A stretch of 64,000 nt of DNA, taken from assembly GCA_026708015.1 (NCBI GenBank), contig JAPOVT010000057.1:33203-97202 (forward strand), written 5' to 3'. Position numbers and translations under genes: made by a program. Below, piece by piece: positions 48,004 to 56,885 of this stretch; position 1 is the first letter of the stretch; each line of letters begins with the position of its first letter. This DNA comes from a bacterium (GTDB taxonomy: Bacteria > Actinomycetota > Acidimicrobiia > Acidimicrobiales > Bin134). A model generated the notes under the pieces. That model was given only the letters and a program-made list of their open reading frames with translations, was not told the DNA's origin and ran no database searches.

Positions 48004-49128
48004 ATGTCTGCCATGTCACCTCGGGCCGATGTCGCCGTGAGCCTGATCCAGGTCGCCAAGTCCTACGGCGACGTCGAGGTGCTGCAACCATTCGACTTCC
48101 AGGTTGGCGAAGGCGAATTCGTTGTCCTCCTCGGCCCCTCGGGGTGCGGAAAAAGCACCATCCTGAAAATGATCGCAGGACTCGAAGAGGTCAGCCACGG
48201 CGAGATTCACGTCGCAGGTGAACTCGTCAACTACATCAGGCCTCGAGACCGCGATGTGGCAATGGTCTTCCAGAACTACGCGCTGTATCCGCACATGACG
48301 GTGCGGGACAACATCGCGTTTCCGCTCACCATGAGCAGGCGGCCCCGACTCAAGCGAGATGTGATCGAGGCGCGCACCGTCGAGGCAGCCGACATCGTCG
48401 ACCTGACGCCCTACCTCGACCGCAAGCCGGCGCAGTTGAGCGGCGGGCAGCGGCAGCGAGTCGCCTTGGCCCGAGCAATAATCCGCCAGCCAGCGGTGTT
48501 CCTCATGGACGAGCCGCTGTCCAATCTCGACGCGCTGCTGCGTGCGGACATGCGGGCAAGCCTCTTGGAGGTCCACGCCCGCATCAAGAAGGCCACCTTG
48601 TACGTGACTCACGACCAGATTGAGGCCATGACGATGGCCGACCGGGTCGTGGTTCTCAATGCCGGCCGGATCCAGCAGATCGGACGACCTCGCGATCTGT
48701 ACGCGGCCCCGGCGAACACATTCGTGGCTCAGTTCATCGGGAGCCCGCGCATGCCACTCCACGATTTGGAGGTACGCGACGACGGCACCCTTCAGTTTGC
48801 CGATGTGACCCTCACCGGCGATGCCGATGTCCCTCTGGCGCCGGGAGCATCGGTCACGGTCGGCCTCCGGCCGAGCGCGCTGCGAACAACCAGCTCAGCA
48901 TCCGCCTGCTTCGTCGGCGAGGCGAAGCGACGCGACTACCTCGGCAGCGACAGCTACCTCGAGGTCGACCTCGGAGAAGGTCTATCGGTCATGGTGCGGG
49001 CGGAGGCTGATGCGGAGGTGCGGCCCGGCGACACCGTGCGCGTGGACGCCGACCCGGGAGCCATCCATGTCTTTGACGAGGCGGGGGCGCGGATCTGCGG
49101 CGCTTCGGTGTGCCGACGAGAGCGATGA
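48004..49128 (+). CDS. ABC ATPase, MsmK/UgpC type
   Basis: A 374-residue ATPase with Walker A G-P-S-G-C-G-K-S-T, signature L-S-G-G-Q-R-Q-R, Walker B V-F-L-M-D-E-P-L-S-N-L-D and switch His in V-T-H-D-Q. The C-terminal about 110 residues form the TOBE/MalK regulatory domain. ATG 48004 with AAGGA upstream; a longer frame is antisense or out-of-frame shadow of the permease. Confidence 0.93.
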   Translation: MSAMSPRADVAVSLIQVAKSYGDVEVLQPFDFQVGEGEFVVLLGPSGCGKSTILKMIAGLEEVSHGEIHVAGELVNYIRPRDRDVAMVFQNYALYPHMTVRDNIAFPLTMSRRPRLKRDVIEARTVEAADIVDLTPYLDRKPAQLSGGQRQRVALARAIIRQPAVFLMDEPLSNLDALLRADMRASLLEVHARIKKATLYVTHDQIEAMTMADRVVVLNAGRIQQIGRPRDLYAAPANTFVAQFIGSPRMPLHDLEVRDDGTLQFADVTLTGDADVPLAPGASVTVGLRPSALRTTSSASACFVGEAKRRDYLGSDSYLEVDLGEGLSVMVRAEADAEVRPGDTVRVDADPGAIHVFDEAGARICGASVCRRER

Positions 49129-50060
49129 CCGCGGGCTGGGAGCTGATCGCCAACGGCGTGTCCGCTCCAGAAGGGCCGACTCTTGGGCCGGGAAGGTGGA
49201 TTCTCAATGTGTGCAGCTTCACCCGCGACAGCAACCCGGCCGTCGTTGGTGGCGACATTGTGGCCACGCACCCCGATCGACCGGGCGACACGCGGCGCCT
49301 GTTCAACACGTCCGCTAACGGGGTGGAGGGCATCCCTGCTGCGCTTGCCTTCGGGCCCGACGGCGCCCTCTACATCACCGACGAAGGCCACCGGGCGATT
49401 CTGCGGGCCACGGATCAGGGGGTGCTGTCGGTGTACGCGCCGACGCCGAACGGGCCCAATGATCTCAGCTTCGACCGGGAGGGGAACCTCTGGTTCACCG
49501 ATCCGTGGGGTTCCAGCATCCACAACGCGATTGGCGGGGTTTATGTGCTTCGCGCCGGAACGGCGGTTCTCGAAGAGGTCGCATCCGGTCTCGCGTTTCC
49601 GAACGGGATCGTGGCCACGCCAGAGGAGGTGGTGTATGCGGAGACGCGCACGGGCCGGCTGTGGCGGCATCGGCGCCTCGCCGGAGGGCAGCTAGGAGAA
49701 GCGGAGGTCTTCGCTGAGCTGCCGCATCAGGCTGGGGTCAAGACGCAGGGCCCCGACGGCATGGCGCGGGACATCCACGGCAATCTGTACGTGGCCCATT
49801 TCGGCGCGGCGTGCATCCGTGTTCTCGCGCCCGACGGCACGCAACTCGATCCGATTGCCGTTCCGGGGCGCGACCCGACCAACCTGTGTTTCGGAGGGCC
49901 TGATCTGCGTACGTTGTTTGTGACGCTCGACGACACCGATCAGCTCATTGCCCTTCAGTCGCCGCATCAGGGAAGCGCGATCCAATTCTGCCCATCGGTC
50001 GGCGAAACCCGGGCGCATGAGAGCTGGGTGGACTTGATCGAGAAGAGCCCCGCGGTGTGA
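49125..50060 (+). CDS. SMP-30/gluconolactonase family protein
   Basis: A 311-residue six-bladed beta-propeller lactonase. Metal ligands are expected from A-P-E-G-P near the N-terminus (Glu), N-G-P-N-D-L-S (Asn) and Q-G-P-D-G-M-A (Asp). Such enzymes open sugar-acid lactones. ATG 49125 overlaps the ATPase stop (ATGA). In this operon it would hydrolyse a 1,5-lactone made by sugar oxidation, feeding the acid catabolism encoded downstream. Confidence 0.88.
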   Translation: MTAGWELIANGVSAPEGPTLGPGRWILNVCSFTRDSNPAVVGGDIVATHPDRPGDTRRLFNTSANGVEGIPAALAFGPDGALYITDEGHRAILRATDQGVLSVYAPTPNGPNDLSFDREGNLWFTDPWGSSIHNAIGGVYVLRAGTAVLEEVASGLAFPNGIVATPEEVVYAETRTGRLWRHRRLAGGQLGEAEVFAELPHQAGVKTQGPDGMARDIHGNLYVAHFGAACIRVLAPDGTQLDPIAVPGRDPTNLCFGGPDLRTLFVTLDDTDQLIALQSPHQGSAIQFCPSVGETRAHESWVDLIEKSPAV

Positions 50061-50095
50061 TCAAGGGCGGGGCAGCGGGCGGGGCTGGACTCGCC

Positions 50096-50863
50096 TCATT
50101 CCTGGCCGCTGCCGGGGCCGTTGCCGGTCCACCCGAACTCCCGGGATATGCCGAAACTCGCTTCAAAAAGCTGTGGCACCATGGTGAGCAGGGTCTCGTA
50201 GTCACAGGACAGGGTTGTGGCGGTGATTGAAACCGACCCGGCAACTTGCCCTGACGCCTCGAAGATCGGCGCGGCGATGCAGTTGACCCAAGGCTCATGT
50301 TCGAGGTGGTCAACCGCGTAGCCGCGCTCGACGGTGGCTCGAAGTTCCGTGAGATAGGCGTCGGCATTGGCCAGCGTGTTGTCGGTGTGGGCCACGAAGT
50401 CGATGCCCGACACGATGCGCTGTTGGTCTCCGAGCGGAAGGAACGCGATGATGGCCTTGGCGACGCCGGTGCAGTGCAGTGGCGCCGTATTGCCGATCCG
50501 GGAGTACATGCGAACGGCCTGCTTCGCCTCCCGCTTGTCGATGTATACGACGGTGTCGCCTTCGAGCATGGCGAGGTGGATCGTGTGCTCTACCTCATGG
50601 CTGAGTTGGGTGAGGAACGGCGCCGCCACCGAGCGGAGGTCGATGTTCTCCAGTGCGGCGTTGGCGAGGCTGATGATGCGACGACCGAGGCGGAACACAT
50701 TGTGGCTGTCTCTGACCACCATCTGTTCAGCCTCGAGTACCTGAAGGGTTCGCAAGGCTGTGCTGCGGTGGGTCCCCATGAACGACGCGACCTGTTCGAT
50801 CGACGATGGCTTTTCGCCGATCAGTCCCAGCACTTGGATGGCTCGTTGCACGGTCTGGCTCAT
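50096..50863 (-). CDS. IclR-family transcriptional regulator
   Basis: A 255-residue regulator: winged HTH in residues 1-65 (S-S-I-E-Q-V-A-S-F-M-G-T-H-R-S-T-A-L-R-T-L) and an effector domain with H-C-T-G-V-A-K-A-I-I-A-F and the C-x-A-A-P-I-F block. ATG 50863 follows AGAGGA. It is read with the minus-strand catabolic genes downstream of the aldolase and dehydratase. Likely binds the two matching palindromes at 44518 and 53822 and senses a pathway intermediate such as a keto-deoxy sugar acid. Confidence 0.92.
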   Translation of the reverse strand: MSQTVQRAIQVLGLIGEKPSSIEQVASFMGTHRSTALRTLQVLEAEQMVVRDSHNVFRLGRRIISLANAALENIDLRSVAAPFLTQLSHEVEHTIHLAMLEGDTVVYIDKREAKQAVRMYSRIGNTAPLHCTGVAKAIIAFLPLGDQQRIVSGIDFVAHTDNTLANADAYLTELRATVERGYAVDHLEHEPWVNCIAAPIFEASGQVAGSVSITATTLSCDYETLLTMVPQLFEASFGISREFGWTGNGPGSGQE

Positions 50864-50914
50864 CGTTCCTCTGGTCGATCTTAGGGACTCGGGGCCTACC
50901 CGCAAGGCTCCCGG

Positions 50915-52141
50915 TCAGAACTCGGTCGAGACCACGGCGACGACGGTCCCATCGTTGTCTACTTCGGGGATGTGCTTCCACTTGTCGAACGTCGTGCAGG
51001 GATGGCTTATCCCAAAGGACACGAAATCGCCCACCGCTATCCCATCGGCCGCGTCGACGGTAAGGAATGTGTGCTGATCCATGAGTCGGGAAACCTGCCA
51101 GACATCAGGCGCGGGGTGTCGGCGGCTCTGCTCATAGCGCCACAGCGGCACCGGTGGCCCTTCGTCAAAAGACACGTCCCGCTTTCCGAGGTCGAGCAAC
51201 GCAAGGGTCGGCTCAGGGCGGGAGATGACCTGCGCAATCGCCTCGAGCGCGGGTCGGAACGCCGCGAGGTCTGCGTGGTCTCGGAGCGGGGAGACCTCCT
51301 GGTAGAACCCGCTGTCGTGGGTGATGTAGCAACCGCTGCGCAGCACCAGTTTGGCATTGTGGGCATCCGCCACCGGGCCAAGGATGTCGGCAACATCGTC
51401 GAAGCAGGCGCTGCCGCCCGCAGTGAGGATTGGGCCGGCAGCCGGTTCGCAGAGGCCGCAACTTGCGATCCGCTCGAACGCATCGCCGAGAAACCGCAGG
51501 TACTCTCGCACTCCCCGCCGTTCGGCGTGGTTGCGGGCGGAGAGGAACACGCCTTCATAGCCGGCGACACCGGCAAACCGCACTGTCTCCATGGCCGCTG
51601 CTGCTTCCGCCAGGGAGAGCGCCAGTTCGATGTCGCGCACACCGCTTCGGCCACCGCTGCCGCCGATTTCTACCAGCACGGACACTTGCCCAGCATGGTC
51701 ACGATCAAGTCGAGCGAGGCCGTCGTGGGAGTCTACGAAGCAATAGAGTTCCAGGCCCTGTGCGGCGGCTTCAAAGGCCCATTCGATGGCCGCCTCGTTG
51801 ACGAGCTGGTTGGCGATCAGCAAGCGTCGCAGGCCATTGTCGAAGAGGATTCGCGCCTGCACGGCGTTGGCGACGGTGATTGCCCATGCACCGTGCGCGA
51901 TCTGACGCGATATCAGGCTCGGCGCCATGGTGGTCTTGGCATGCGGTGCCAGCTCGACGCGGTTGGCGAGGCAGAAGTCACGCATCGTTGCGAGATTGTG
52001 CTCAATCGCAGCGGCACGCAGAATGACGAGGGGAGACAGAAACGTTCCATCGAAAATGTTGCGACCGATCAACTCGTCTGTCGTCGACCCCACCAGGTCG
52101 GTGGGGATTGCCTTGGAACTGAATCGAAGCTGGTCTGTCAT
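50915..52141 (-). CDS. DSD1-type PLP enzyme (D-serine dehydratase / D-threonine aldolase-like)
   Basis: A 408-residue fold-type III PLP enzyme with an alanine-racemase-like barrel. The PLP lysine is in A-P-H-A-K-T-T-M-A-P, and the C-terminal zinc pair is in G-I-S-H-P-C-T-T-F-D-K-W, as in eukaryotic-type D-serine dehydratases. Members eliminate ammonia from D-beta-hydroxy amino acids. 2-Amino-2-deoxygluconate (glucosaminate) has the same D-alpha-amino, beta-hydroxy arrangement, and the product of its dehydration is KDG, the substrate of the kinase encoded next door. That assignment is inference. Overlaps eda by four bases. Confidence 0.85.
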   Translation of the reverse strand: MTDQLRFSSKAIPTDLVGSTTDELIGRNIFDGTFLSPLVILRAAAIEHNLATMRDFCLANRVELAPHAKTTMAPSLISRQIAHGAWAITVANAVQARILFDNGLRRLLIANQLVNEAAIEWAFEAAAQGLELYCFVDSHDGLARLDRDHAGQVSVLVEIGGSGGRSGVRDIELALSLAEAAAAMETVRFAGVAGYEGVFLSARNHAERRGVREYLRFLGDAFERIASCGLCEPAAGPILTAGGSACFDDVADILGPVADAHNAKLVLRSGCYITHDSGFYQEVSPLRDHADLAAFRPALEAIAQVISRPEPTLALLDLGKRDVSFDEGPPVPLWRYEQSRRHPAPDVWQVSRLMDQHTFLTVDAADGIAVGDFVSFGISHPCTTFDKWKHIPEVDNDGTVVAVVSTEF

Positions 52142-52755
52142 CGTGGGAGTTTCCGTCTGTCCGTGAGCCAGTCTCTCAGCGAATCGACACCGTTGGAACG
52201 GACAAGCTCGGCGCCGATCCCAACCCCGAGGGCGCCAGCGTCAAGGTAGTCATCGATGTCTGAGACCGCAACGCCGCCCGTCGGGACGAAGGACACACCG
52301 GGGAATGGACCCGACAGGGCCGCGAGAAAGCATGTTCCTCCGACTTCCCGGGCAGGGAAGAGCTTCAGCTCCGAGATGCCATGGACCTGCGCCAACTGAA
52401 TCTCGGTGGGCGTCGCCACTCCGGGCAAATAGGGGATTCCCTGCTCATTCGCTTGATGCACGATCTCAGGGTCAAGGCCAGGGGAGATGGCGAACGTGGC
52501 GCCAAGATCCATGGCCTGCTGGAGGTCTGCGACAGAGGTGACGCTGCCCGCACCCAAGGGTCGGTCGCTCTCAGCGGCAATCTCGGCGACGAGTTCGAGC
52601 GTCCGGAAACCATCGTCGTCTTGCACGGTCACCTCGATGAGTTCGACCCCGATGTCCCACAGCGTCCTGGCCGCGGTCGCCGCGGCCCCGGGGGAGAGTC
52701 CCCGAAGGATTGCTACCACCGGGCATCGGCGAAGATAGGTCTCAAAGTACGACAT
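52138..52755 (-). CDS. eda: KDPG / 4-hydroxy-2-oxoglutarate aldolase
   Basis: A 205-residue class I aldolase. The catalytic Schiff-base lysine is in E-L-K-L-F-P-A, the acid/base glutamate in L-I-E-V-T, and G-A-G-S-V-T binds phosphate. It splits 2-keto-3-deoxy-6-phosphogluconate to pyruvate and glyceraldehyde 3-phosphate. Overlaps the kinase gene by 14 bases and the dehydratase gene by four. Confidence 0.94.
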   Translation of the reverse strand: MSYFETYLRRCPVVAILRGLSPGAAATAARTLWDIGVELIEVTVQDDDGFRTLELVAEIAAESDRPLGAGSVTSVADLQQAMDLGATFAISPGLDPEIVHQANEQGIPYLPGVATPTEIQLAQVHGISELKLFPAREVGGTCFLAALSGPFPGVSFVPTGGVAVSDIDDYLDAGALGVGIGAELVRSNGVDSLRDWLTDRRKLPR

Positions 52756-53740
52756 CGCGGGTTGCCGTCAGGTCCAGGCTCGCAGAGAGCCATTCTTCGG
52801 ATGACAAGTCGAGCAGGCGTTGAATCGTGGCGTCATCAGCAATGGGGCCCACATCGTTCTGCTGGGAGAGCGCGCTCATGGCCGTGATGTGGCCAAGCCG
52901 CAGAGCGATTTCCACGTTGTCGTATCGGAGCACTCCGACGAGGAATCCCGCCGCGAATGCATCTCCTGCACCGATCGGCTCGACCACGGGGCCGTTGAGC
53001 GCGGGAACGAAGTAGGTTCTGCCGCTGAGATCGGCATGGGCCCCGTTGTCGGCGTCTTTGGTGACGACGGTTTCGGGGTGGGGAAGCAGGGCGCGGACAT
53101 CGTCGGCCGTGTTGGCCCCCCAGAGGTCGTTGGCTTCGTCAAGCCCGACAAAGACAATGTCGCATTGGTCTGCGATTTCTCGCAGTTCATTTGAAGGATC
53201 TCCTTGCGCCCAAACCGAGGGGCGCCAGTTGATGTCAAACGAAATGAGGGCCGATCGGGATCGGTCCTCGATCAGAGATCGGACGAGTTCGTTGCAGGTA
53301 CACGACAGACCCAAAGTGATCCCGGTCAGGTGGAGGATTTTCGGTCCACGGCCCACCTCGGCGCCGATCGGCGGGGCCATTGCGGCTGCTGCGGAACTCG
53401 CCCGGTAATACCGGACCCGCAGGGCGTCGGCGGCGGCCTCTTTGAGCATGAGCCCGGTCTGGTGATCGGAAAGCCGACCTACCCTGCTCACGTCGACGCC
53501 TGCGCCCTCGATCACCGAGAGCACCAAGTCTCCGGCAAGGTCAGTGCCTACCTGGCTGACCCACGAGGTCTGGATGCCGAGTGCCGCGCAATAGCGCGCC
53601 ACGTTGGACTCCGCGCCGCTTACCTCCCATTCGAAGGCTGCCTGGTTGGGGTGGGTCCGCAAAGTCAGCATTGACTCGCCCAGAGCAACCACGTCTGGGG
53701 GTGGCCTGGGGTGGTTCGCCTCGCTGGTCGAGTGGTTCAT
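52742..53740 (-). CDS. kdgK: 2-keto-3-deoxygluconate kinase (PfkB family)
   Basis: A 332-residue ribokinase-like sugar kinase with N-terminal V-A-L-G-E-S-M-L and G-A-E-S-N-V-A, and the PfkB signature 2 with catalytic Asp (E-P-I-G-A-G-D-A-F-A-A-G). Placement directly before eda makes KDG the likely substrate. First gene of the minus-strand catabolic operon. Confidence 0.9.
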   Translation of the reverse strand: MNHSTSEANHPRPPPDVVALGESMLTLRTHPNQAAFEWEVSGAESNVARYCAALGIQTSWVSQVGTDLAGDLVLSVIEGAGVDVSRVGRLSDHQTGLMLKEAAADALRVRYYRASSAAAAMAPPIGAEVGRGPKILHLTGITLGLSCTCNELVRSLIEDRSRSALISFDINWRPSVWAQGDPSNELREIADQCDIVFVGLDEANDLWGANTADDVRALLPHPETVVTKDADNGAHADLSGRTYFVPALNGPVVEPIGAGDAFAAGFLVGVLRYDNVEIALRLGHITAMSALSQQNDVGPIADDATIQRLLDLSSEEWLSASLDLTATRDVVL

Positions 53741-53821
53741 ATCGTGCTCCTCGGGTCAGCGAAGTCTTTCTGGACTCTCATAAGATCAAATGGTAGACCA
53801 GAGTGCAATATCCACATCAAG

Positions 53822-53838
53822 AGTGCGCTTATTGCACA
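53822..53838. promoter_or_regulatory. Palindromic operator 2, between divergent kdgK and deacylase genes
   Basis: GTGC-GCTTATT-GCAC (53823-53837), with a further half-site GAGTGCAATAT at 53811-53820. The same inverted repeat, on the opposite strand, is at 44518-44534. It lies between the divergent promoters of the kinase-aldolase-dehydratase-IclR operon and the deacylase-RidA operon, so one regulator could control both. Confidence 0.6.
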
Positions 53839-53854
53839 TTGAAGGAAAGGTGGC

Positions 53855-55306
53855 GTGTACGACCTCGCCATTCGCGGCGCATTGATCGAGGACGGCTCAG
53901 GTCGGCAGTCGGTCGTGGCAGACATCGCAGTCGACGGCGGTCACATCGCGGCCACGGGAACGGTGGGCGCGGCCCGAGCAGAGATCGATGCCGAGGGGAT
54001 GGTCGCAGCCCCCGGGTTTGTTGACGCCCACACTCACGACGACATGGAACTCCACTCCCACCCTGACAATCCGTCGAAACTCCGGCAAGGCGTGACGACG
54101 GTTATCTGCGGAAGTTGCGGATTCAGCGCGTTCCCTCATATGCCGGGGCAACGTTCGCCAGACTTCTTGTCGGTCGACGGCCGTTGGCGGACTTACCGGG
54201 AGTACCAAGAGGTGGTGACCGGTCACGGCATCGGCACAAATGCCGCGGCCTTCGTCGGCCACAACACCGTTCAACGCCTGCTTCTGGGGATTGACAGCAC
54301 CGAACCGAGCGCCCAGGCGCTTTCGCGCGTGTGTGACAACATCCGCCGTGCGATGGACGATGGCGCCCTCGGTGTATCCACCGGCCTCATCTACCGCCCA
54401 GGGCGCAACACATCGACCGCGGCACTCTCACGGATCGTTGCGACCGTGGCCGACTATGGCGGCATGCACAGCACCCATGTGCGCGACGAATCTGACGGCC
54501 TTCTCGATGCCATCGCCGAAGTCGCCTCCGTGTCTCGAGAAACCGGCGCGGCACTCCAGATCTCTCATCTCAAAGTCATCGGTGAGCGCAATTGGGGCAG
54601 CTTGGGCGCCGCACTGGACGAGATCGACAGGTTCCGAGCCGAAGGTATCGACATCGGATTTGACGTATACCCCTATATCGCCGGTTCGGGGCCATTGGCG
54701 ACCTACTTCCCCCCCGATGACATAGACGTGGCCAGGGCTCGATTGGTCCAGATCATCCGGTGTGATGACTACCCTCACTTCGAGGGGCGGCGACTCCCAG
54801 ACATCGCGCGCGAAGAGGGCATTTCGCTGCGCGATCTCACCCGGCGGCTCGTCACGGCACCGAACGCAGGCGAAACGCTCTGCAATATTTTCGAGATCCA
54901 CGAAGACGACATGCTGGAGGCGCTTTCCCATCCAGTGGCGATGGTCGGCAGCGACGGTATTCCCCAGCAGGAGGGAGTGCCCCATCCCCGGCTTCAGGGC
55001 ACATTTCCTCGAGTTCTCGGCTACTACACCAGAGACAGGGCGGTGCTGTCGCAAAGTGCTGCGATCAAGAAGATGACCTCTGTGCCCGCCACTCGATACG
55101 GCCTCCGAGATCGAGGCCTCTTGCGCCCCGGCTTCGCAGCAGATGTTGTGGTGTTCGACCCGACCACGATCGCCGACTGCGGAACATATACCTCGCGTTC
55201 CGATCCAAACGGGATTCGCCATGTTCTCGTCAATGGGCAGCAGGCGCTGTTGGATGGCGAGCTCACCGGCGTGCGGGCAGGCCAGATACTGAGACGCGAC
55301 TCATGA
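53855..55306 (+). CDS. N-acyl-D-amino-acid deacylase family amidohydrolase
   Basis: A 483-residue zinc amidohydrolase. Metal ligands of the D-aminoacylase group are all visible: H59-T-H61 in D-A-H-T-H-D-D, the cysteine in C-G-S-C-G-F-S, histidines in S-T-H-V-R-D-E and Q-I-S-H-L-K, and the aspartate in M-V-G-S-D-G-I. It removes an acyl group from an N-acyl D-amino acid; in this context the substrate may be N-acetylglucosaminate, which shares the D-alpha-amino acid configuration. GTG start 53855 with AAGGAAAGG upstream. Confidence 0.9.
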   Translation: MYDLAIRGALIEDGSGRQSVVADIAVDGGHIAATGTVGAARAEIDAEGMVAAPGFVDAHTHDDMELHSHPDNPSKLRQGVTTVICGSCGFSAFPHMPGQRSPDFLSVDGRWRTYREYQEVVTGHGIGTNAAAFVGHNTVQRLLLGIDSTEPSAQALSRVCDNIRRAMDDGALGVSTGLIYRPGRNTSTAALSRIVATVADYGGMHSTHVRDESDGLLDAIAEVASVSRETGAALQISHLKVIGERNWGSLGAALDEIDRFRAEGIDIGFDVYPYIAGSGPLATYFPPDDIDVARARLVQIIRCDDYPHFEGRRLPDIAREEGISLRDLTRRLVTAPNAGETLCNIFEIHEDDMLEALSHPVAMVGSDGIPQQEGVPHPRLQGTFPRVLGYYTRDRAVLSQSAAIKKMTSVPATRYGLRDRGLLRPGFAADVVVFDPTTIADCGTYTSRSDPNGIRHVLVNGQQALLDGELTGVRAGQILRRDS

Positions 55307-55378
55307 TGAGTTCACGCTTCGCTTGAGGAGGAACCCCATAGGTCGGCCGAATCGAGGGCCGGCACGAAAGGATTGATG

Positions 55379-55768
55379 ATGACTAGGCGACAAGCTGTGG
55401 CAAGCACTGAGGTGCCAGAAGCTGCGGGCCCCTACTCGGCCGGGATGATCTCGCAGGGGTTCGCGTTCTTGTCCGGGCAGGGGCCATACGACGCAACGGG
55501 CACGCTTGCGGGTGAGGACATTGCCAGCCAGACAAGGCAAACACTGCGAAATCTGGAAGCTGTCGCGCAGGCGAGCGGCGCGACACTGCGAGATGCCGTG
55601 CGGGTTGGTGTCTACCTGACCGACATGGCGAACTTCACCGAGATGAACACAGTCTTTGCCGAGTTCTTCGAGCAGCCGTACCCGGCTCGAACGACGGTGC
55701 AAACCGGGCTTCCAAAGCCCGACATGTTGGTTGAGATAGATGTGATAGTGGCTCTGCGCCGGTCATGA
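55379..55768 (+). CDS. RidA/YjgF family enamine/imine deaminase
   Basis: A 129-residue trimeric RidA-type protein. The conserved arginine in P-A-R-T-T-V-Q and the E-I-D terminal strand are present, with G-P-Y-S-A-G near the start. It speeds hydrolysis of the enamine/imine intermediates made by PLP dehydratases, which fits the DSD1-type enzyme in this island. ATG 55379 is six bases from AGGA; ATG 55376 is possible. Converges on the SCP2 gene with a six-base overlap. Confidence 0.92.
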   Translation: MTRRQAVASTEVPEAAGPYSAGMISQGFAFLSGQGPYDATGTLAGEDIASQTRQTLRNLEAVAQASGATLRDAVRVGVYLTDMANFTEMNTVFAEFFEQPYPARTTVQTGLPKPDMLVEIDVIVALRRS

Positions 55769-56167
55769 GTCCCACACGGTGCGGACCCGCACGTCGGCGA
55801 ACACGTCTTCGGCCCTGGTCAGCAGTCGACGGTGGGATAACAGGGCCATGGGGTTGCCCTCAAAGGAGACTTCGCCGTTCAAAACAGCCTCCTCAGCCGA
55901 CAGATCCCCTTGGGCAATGGCCACCGCAGTGTTCCGGCTCTGGCAGAAAACCACCGCCGGATCGGTGGCCGCTCCGGTGCGGACACGGGCGCCGTTGCTG
56001 TCGAACACCATGTGGAACACCACTTCGCCTACCCGCTGTTCCACTGCGAATCGCTCGCCATCCGGAGCGCGCAGCCCCGATGCCGCCAGCGCAGCGTCAG
56101 CCTCTTGGATCCACTCGTCGCTCAAGTACTCCAGCACCAAACCTCTACGGTACTGAGTGTCCCTCAT
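55763..56167 (-). CDS. SCP2 sterol-binding domain protein
   Basis: A 134-residue protein with an SCP2-like lipid-binding fold: W-I-Q-E-A-D near the start, V-V-F-C-Q-S-R-N-T-A in the middle, and the typical A-I-A-Q-G-D-L-S-A-E-E-A-V-L-N-G-E-V block. Members bind sterols, fatty acyl chains or CoA esters in the cytoplasm. Its CAT start triplet overlaps the ATG of the divergent gene in the tetranucleotide CATG (56165-56168). Confidence 0.85.
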   Translation of the reverse strand: MRDTQYRRGLVLEYLSDEWIQEADAALAASGLRAPDGERFAVEQRVGEVVFHMVFDSNGARVRTGAATDPAVVFCQSRNTAVAIAQGDLSAEEAVLNGEVSFEGNPMALLSHRRLLTRAEDVFADVRVRTVWDS

Positions 56168-56819
56168 GGCAGCAGCACCGACACACCGACTGTGGGCCGA
56201 ATCGTGGTACGGCGATTTTGCCGCGCCCGACGGCTCGCTAGGGGGCTACGCGCAGCTCACGCTGTGGCCCAATCTGGGGAGGAGTTGGTTCTGGTCGGCG
56301 CTGGTCGGTCCCGACCGACTGCCGGTGTATCTGGTGGAGACCGACGCCCCGCTGCCCCGGCCGTCCACCTTGGAACTGCGAGCCCCCGGACTGTGGACCG
56401 AGTTCATCGAGCAGATCCCCGACGAGCACTTCACCGTGGACTTGGAGGCGTTCGCGGTGGCCCTCGACGATCCCGAAGAGGTGTTCGGGCTGGGCTGGGG
56501 CGACCGGGTTCCCTACGGCCTGGAACTGGAGTGGGAGGCTGAGGCCGGGTCGATGGACGTGGTCCACGGCCAAGTGCTGGTGGGCGACGAGGTAATCGAG
56601 CTGGACGGCCGAGGTCGTCGCTTCCACTGGGAAGGCCTGCCCGCCTGGTGGGACCGGGAATGGACCAACGGCCCGACCGACGGCACCGAGATTGCCTCCG
56701 CCCCCCTCCCCGTCGACCATCCCGACACCGCCCAGCGCACCCGCCTCGAGCGCACCTTGGTCGCTACTCACACGGATTCCGCCTGGTCTGAACAGAATTC
56801 CCTGCTAAGACCAAGTTGA
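56166..56819 (+). CDS. Uncharacterised protein
   Basis: A 217-residue, Trp-rich, beta-strand-rich protein with no signal peptide or membrane helix. No motif is recognised; the pairing with a divergent SCP2 gene hints at lipid handling only by proximity. ATG 56166 is given; GTG 56157, six bases after TACGGT, would be leaderless and is an alternative. Confidence 0.65.
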   Translation: MAAAPTHRLWAESWYGDFAAPDGSLGGYAQLTLWPNLGRSWFWSALVGPDRLPVYLVETDAPLPRPSTLELRAPGLWTEFIEQIPDEHFTVDLEAFAVALDDPEEVFGLGWGDRVPYGLELEWEAEAGSMDVVHGQVLVGDEVIELDGRGRRFHWEGLPAWWDREWTNGPTDGTEIASAPLPVDHPDTAQRTRLERTLVATHTDSAWSEQNSLLRPS

Positions 56820-56849
56820 GGCAACGACCTCGAATCTCAGCCTGCCCTG

Positions 56850-56883
56850 TTGCATGCGGCTTCCTGGCGATAGCATAATGCAA
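56850..56883 (+). promoter_or_regulatory. vapBC promoter with built-in operator
   Basis: TTGCAT (56850-56855) and CATAAT (56874-56879) are spaced 18 bases apart as -35 and -10, and the ATG at 56886 follows six bases later, so the mRNA is predicted to be leaderless. The inverted repeat TTGCAT/ATGCAA (56850-56855 and 56878-56883) covers both boxes and would suit autorepression by the VapBC complex. Confidence 0.55.
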
Positions 56884-56885
56884 GC

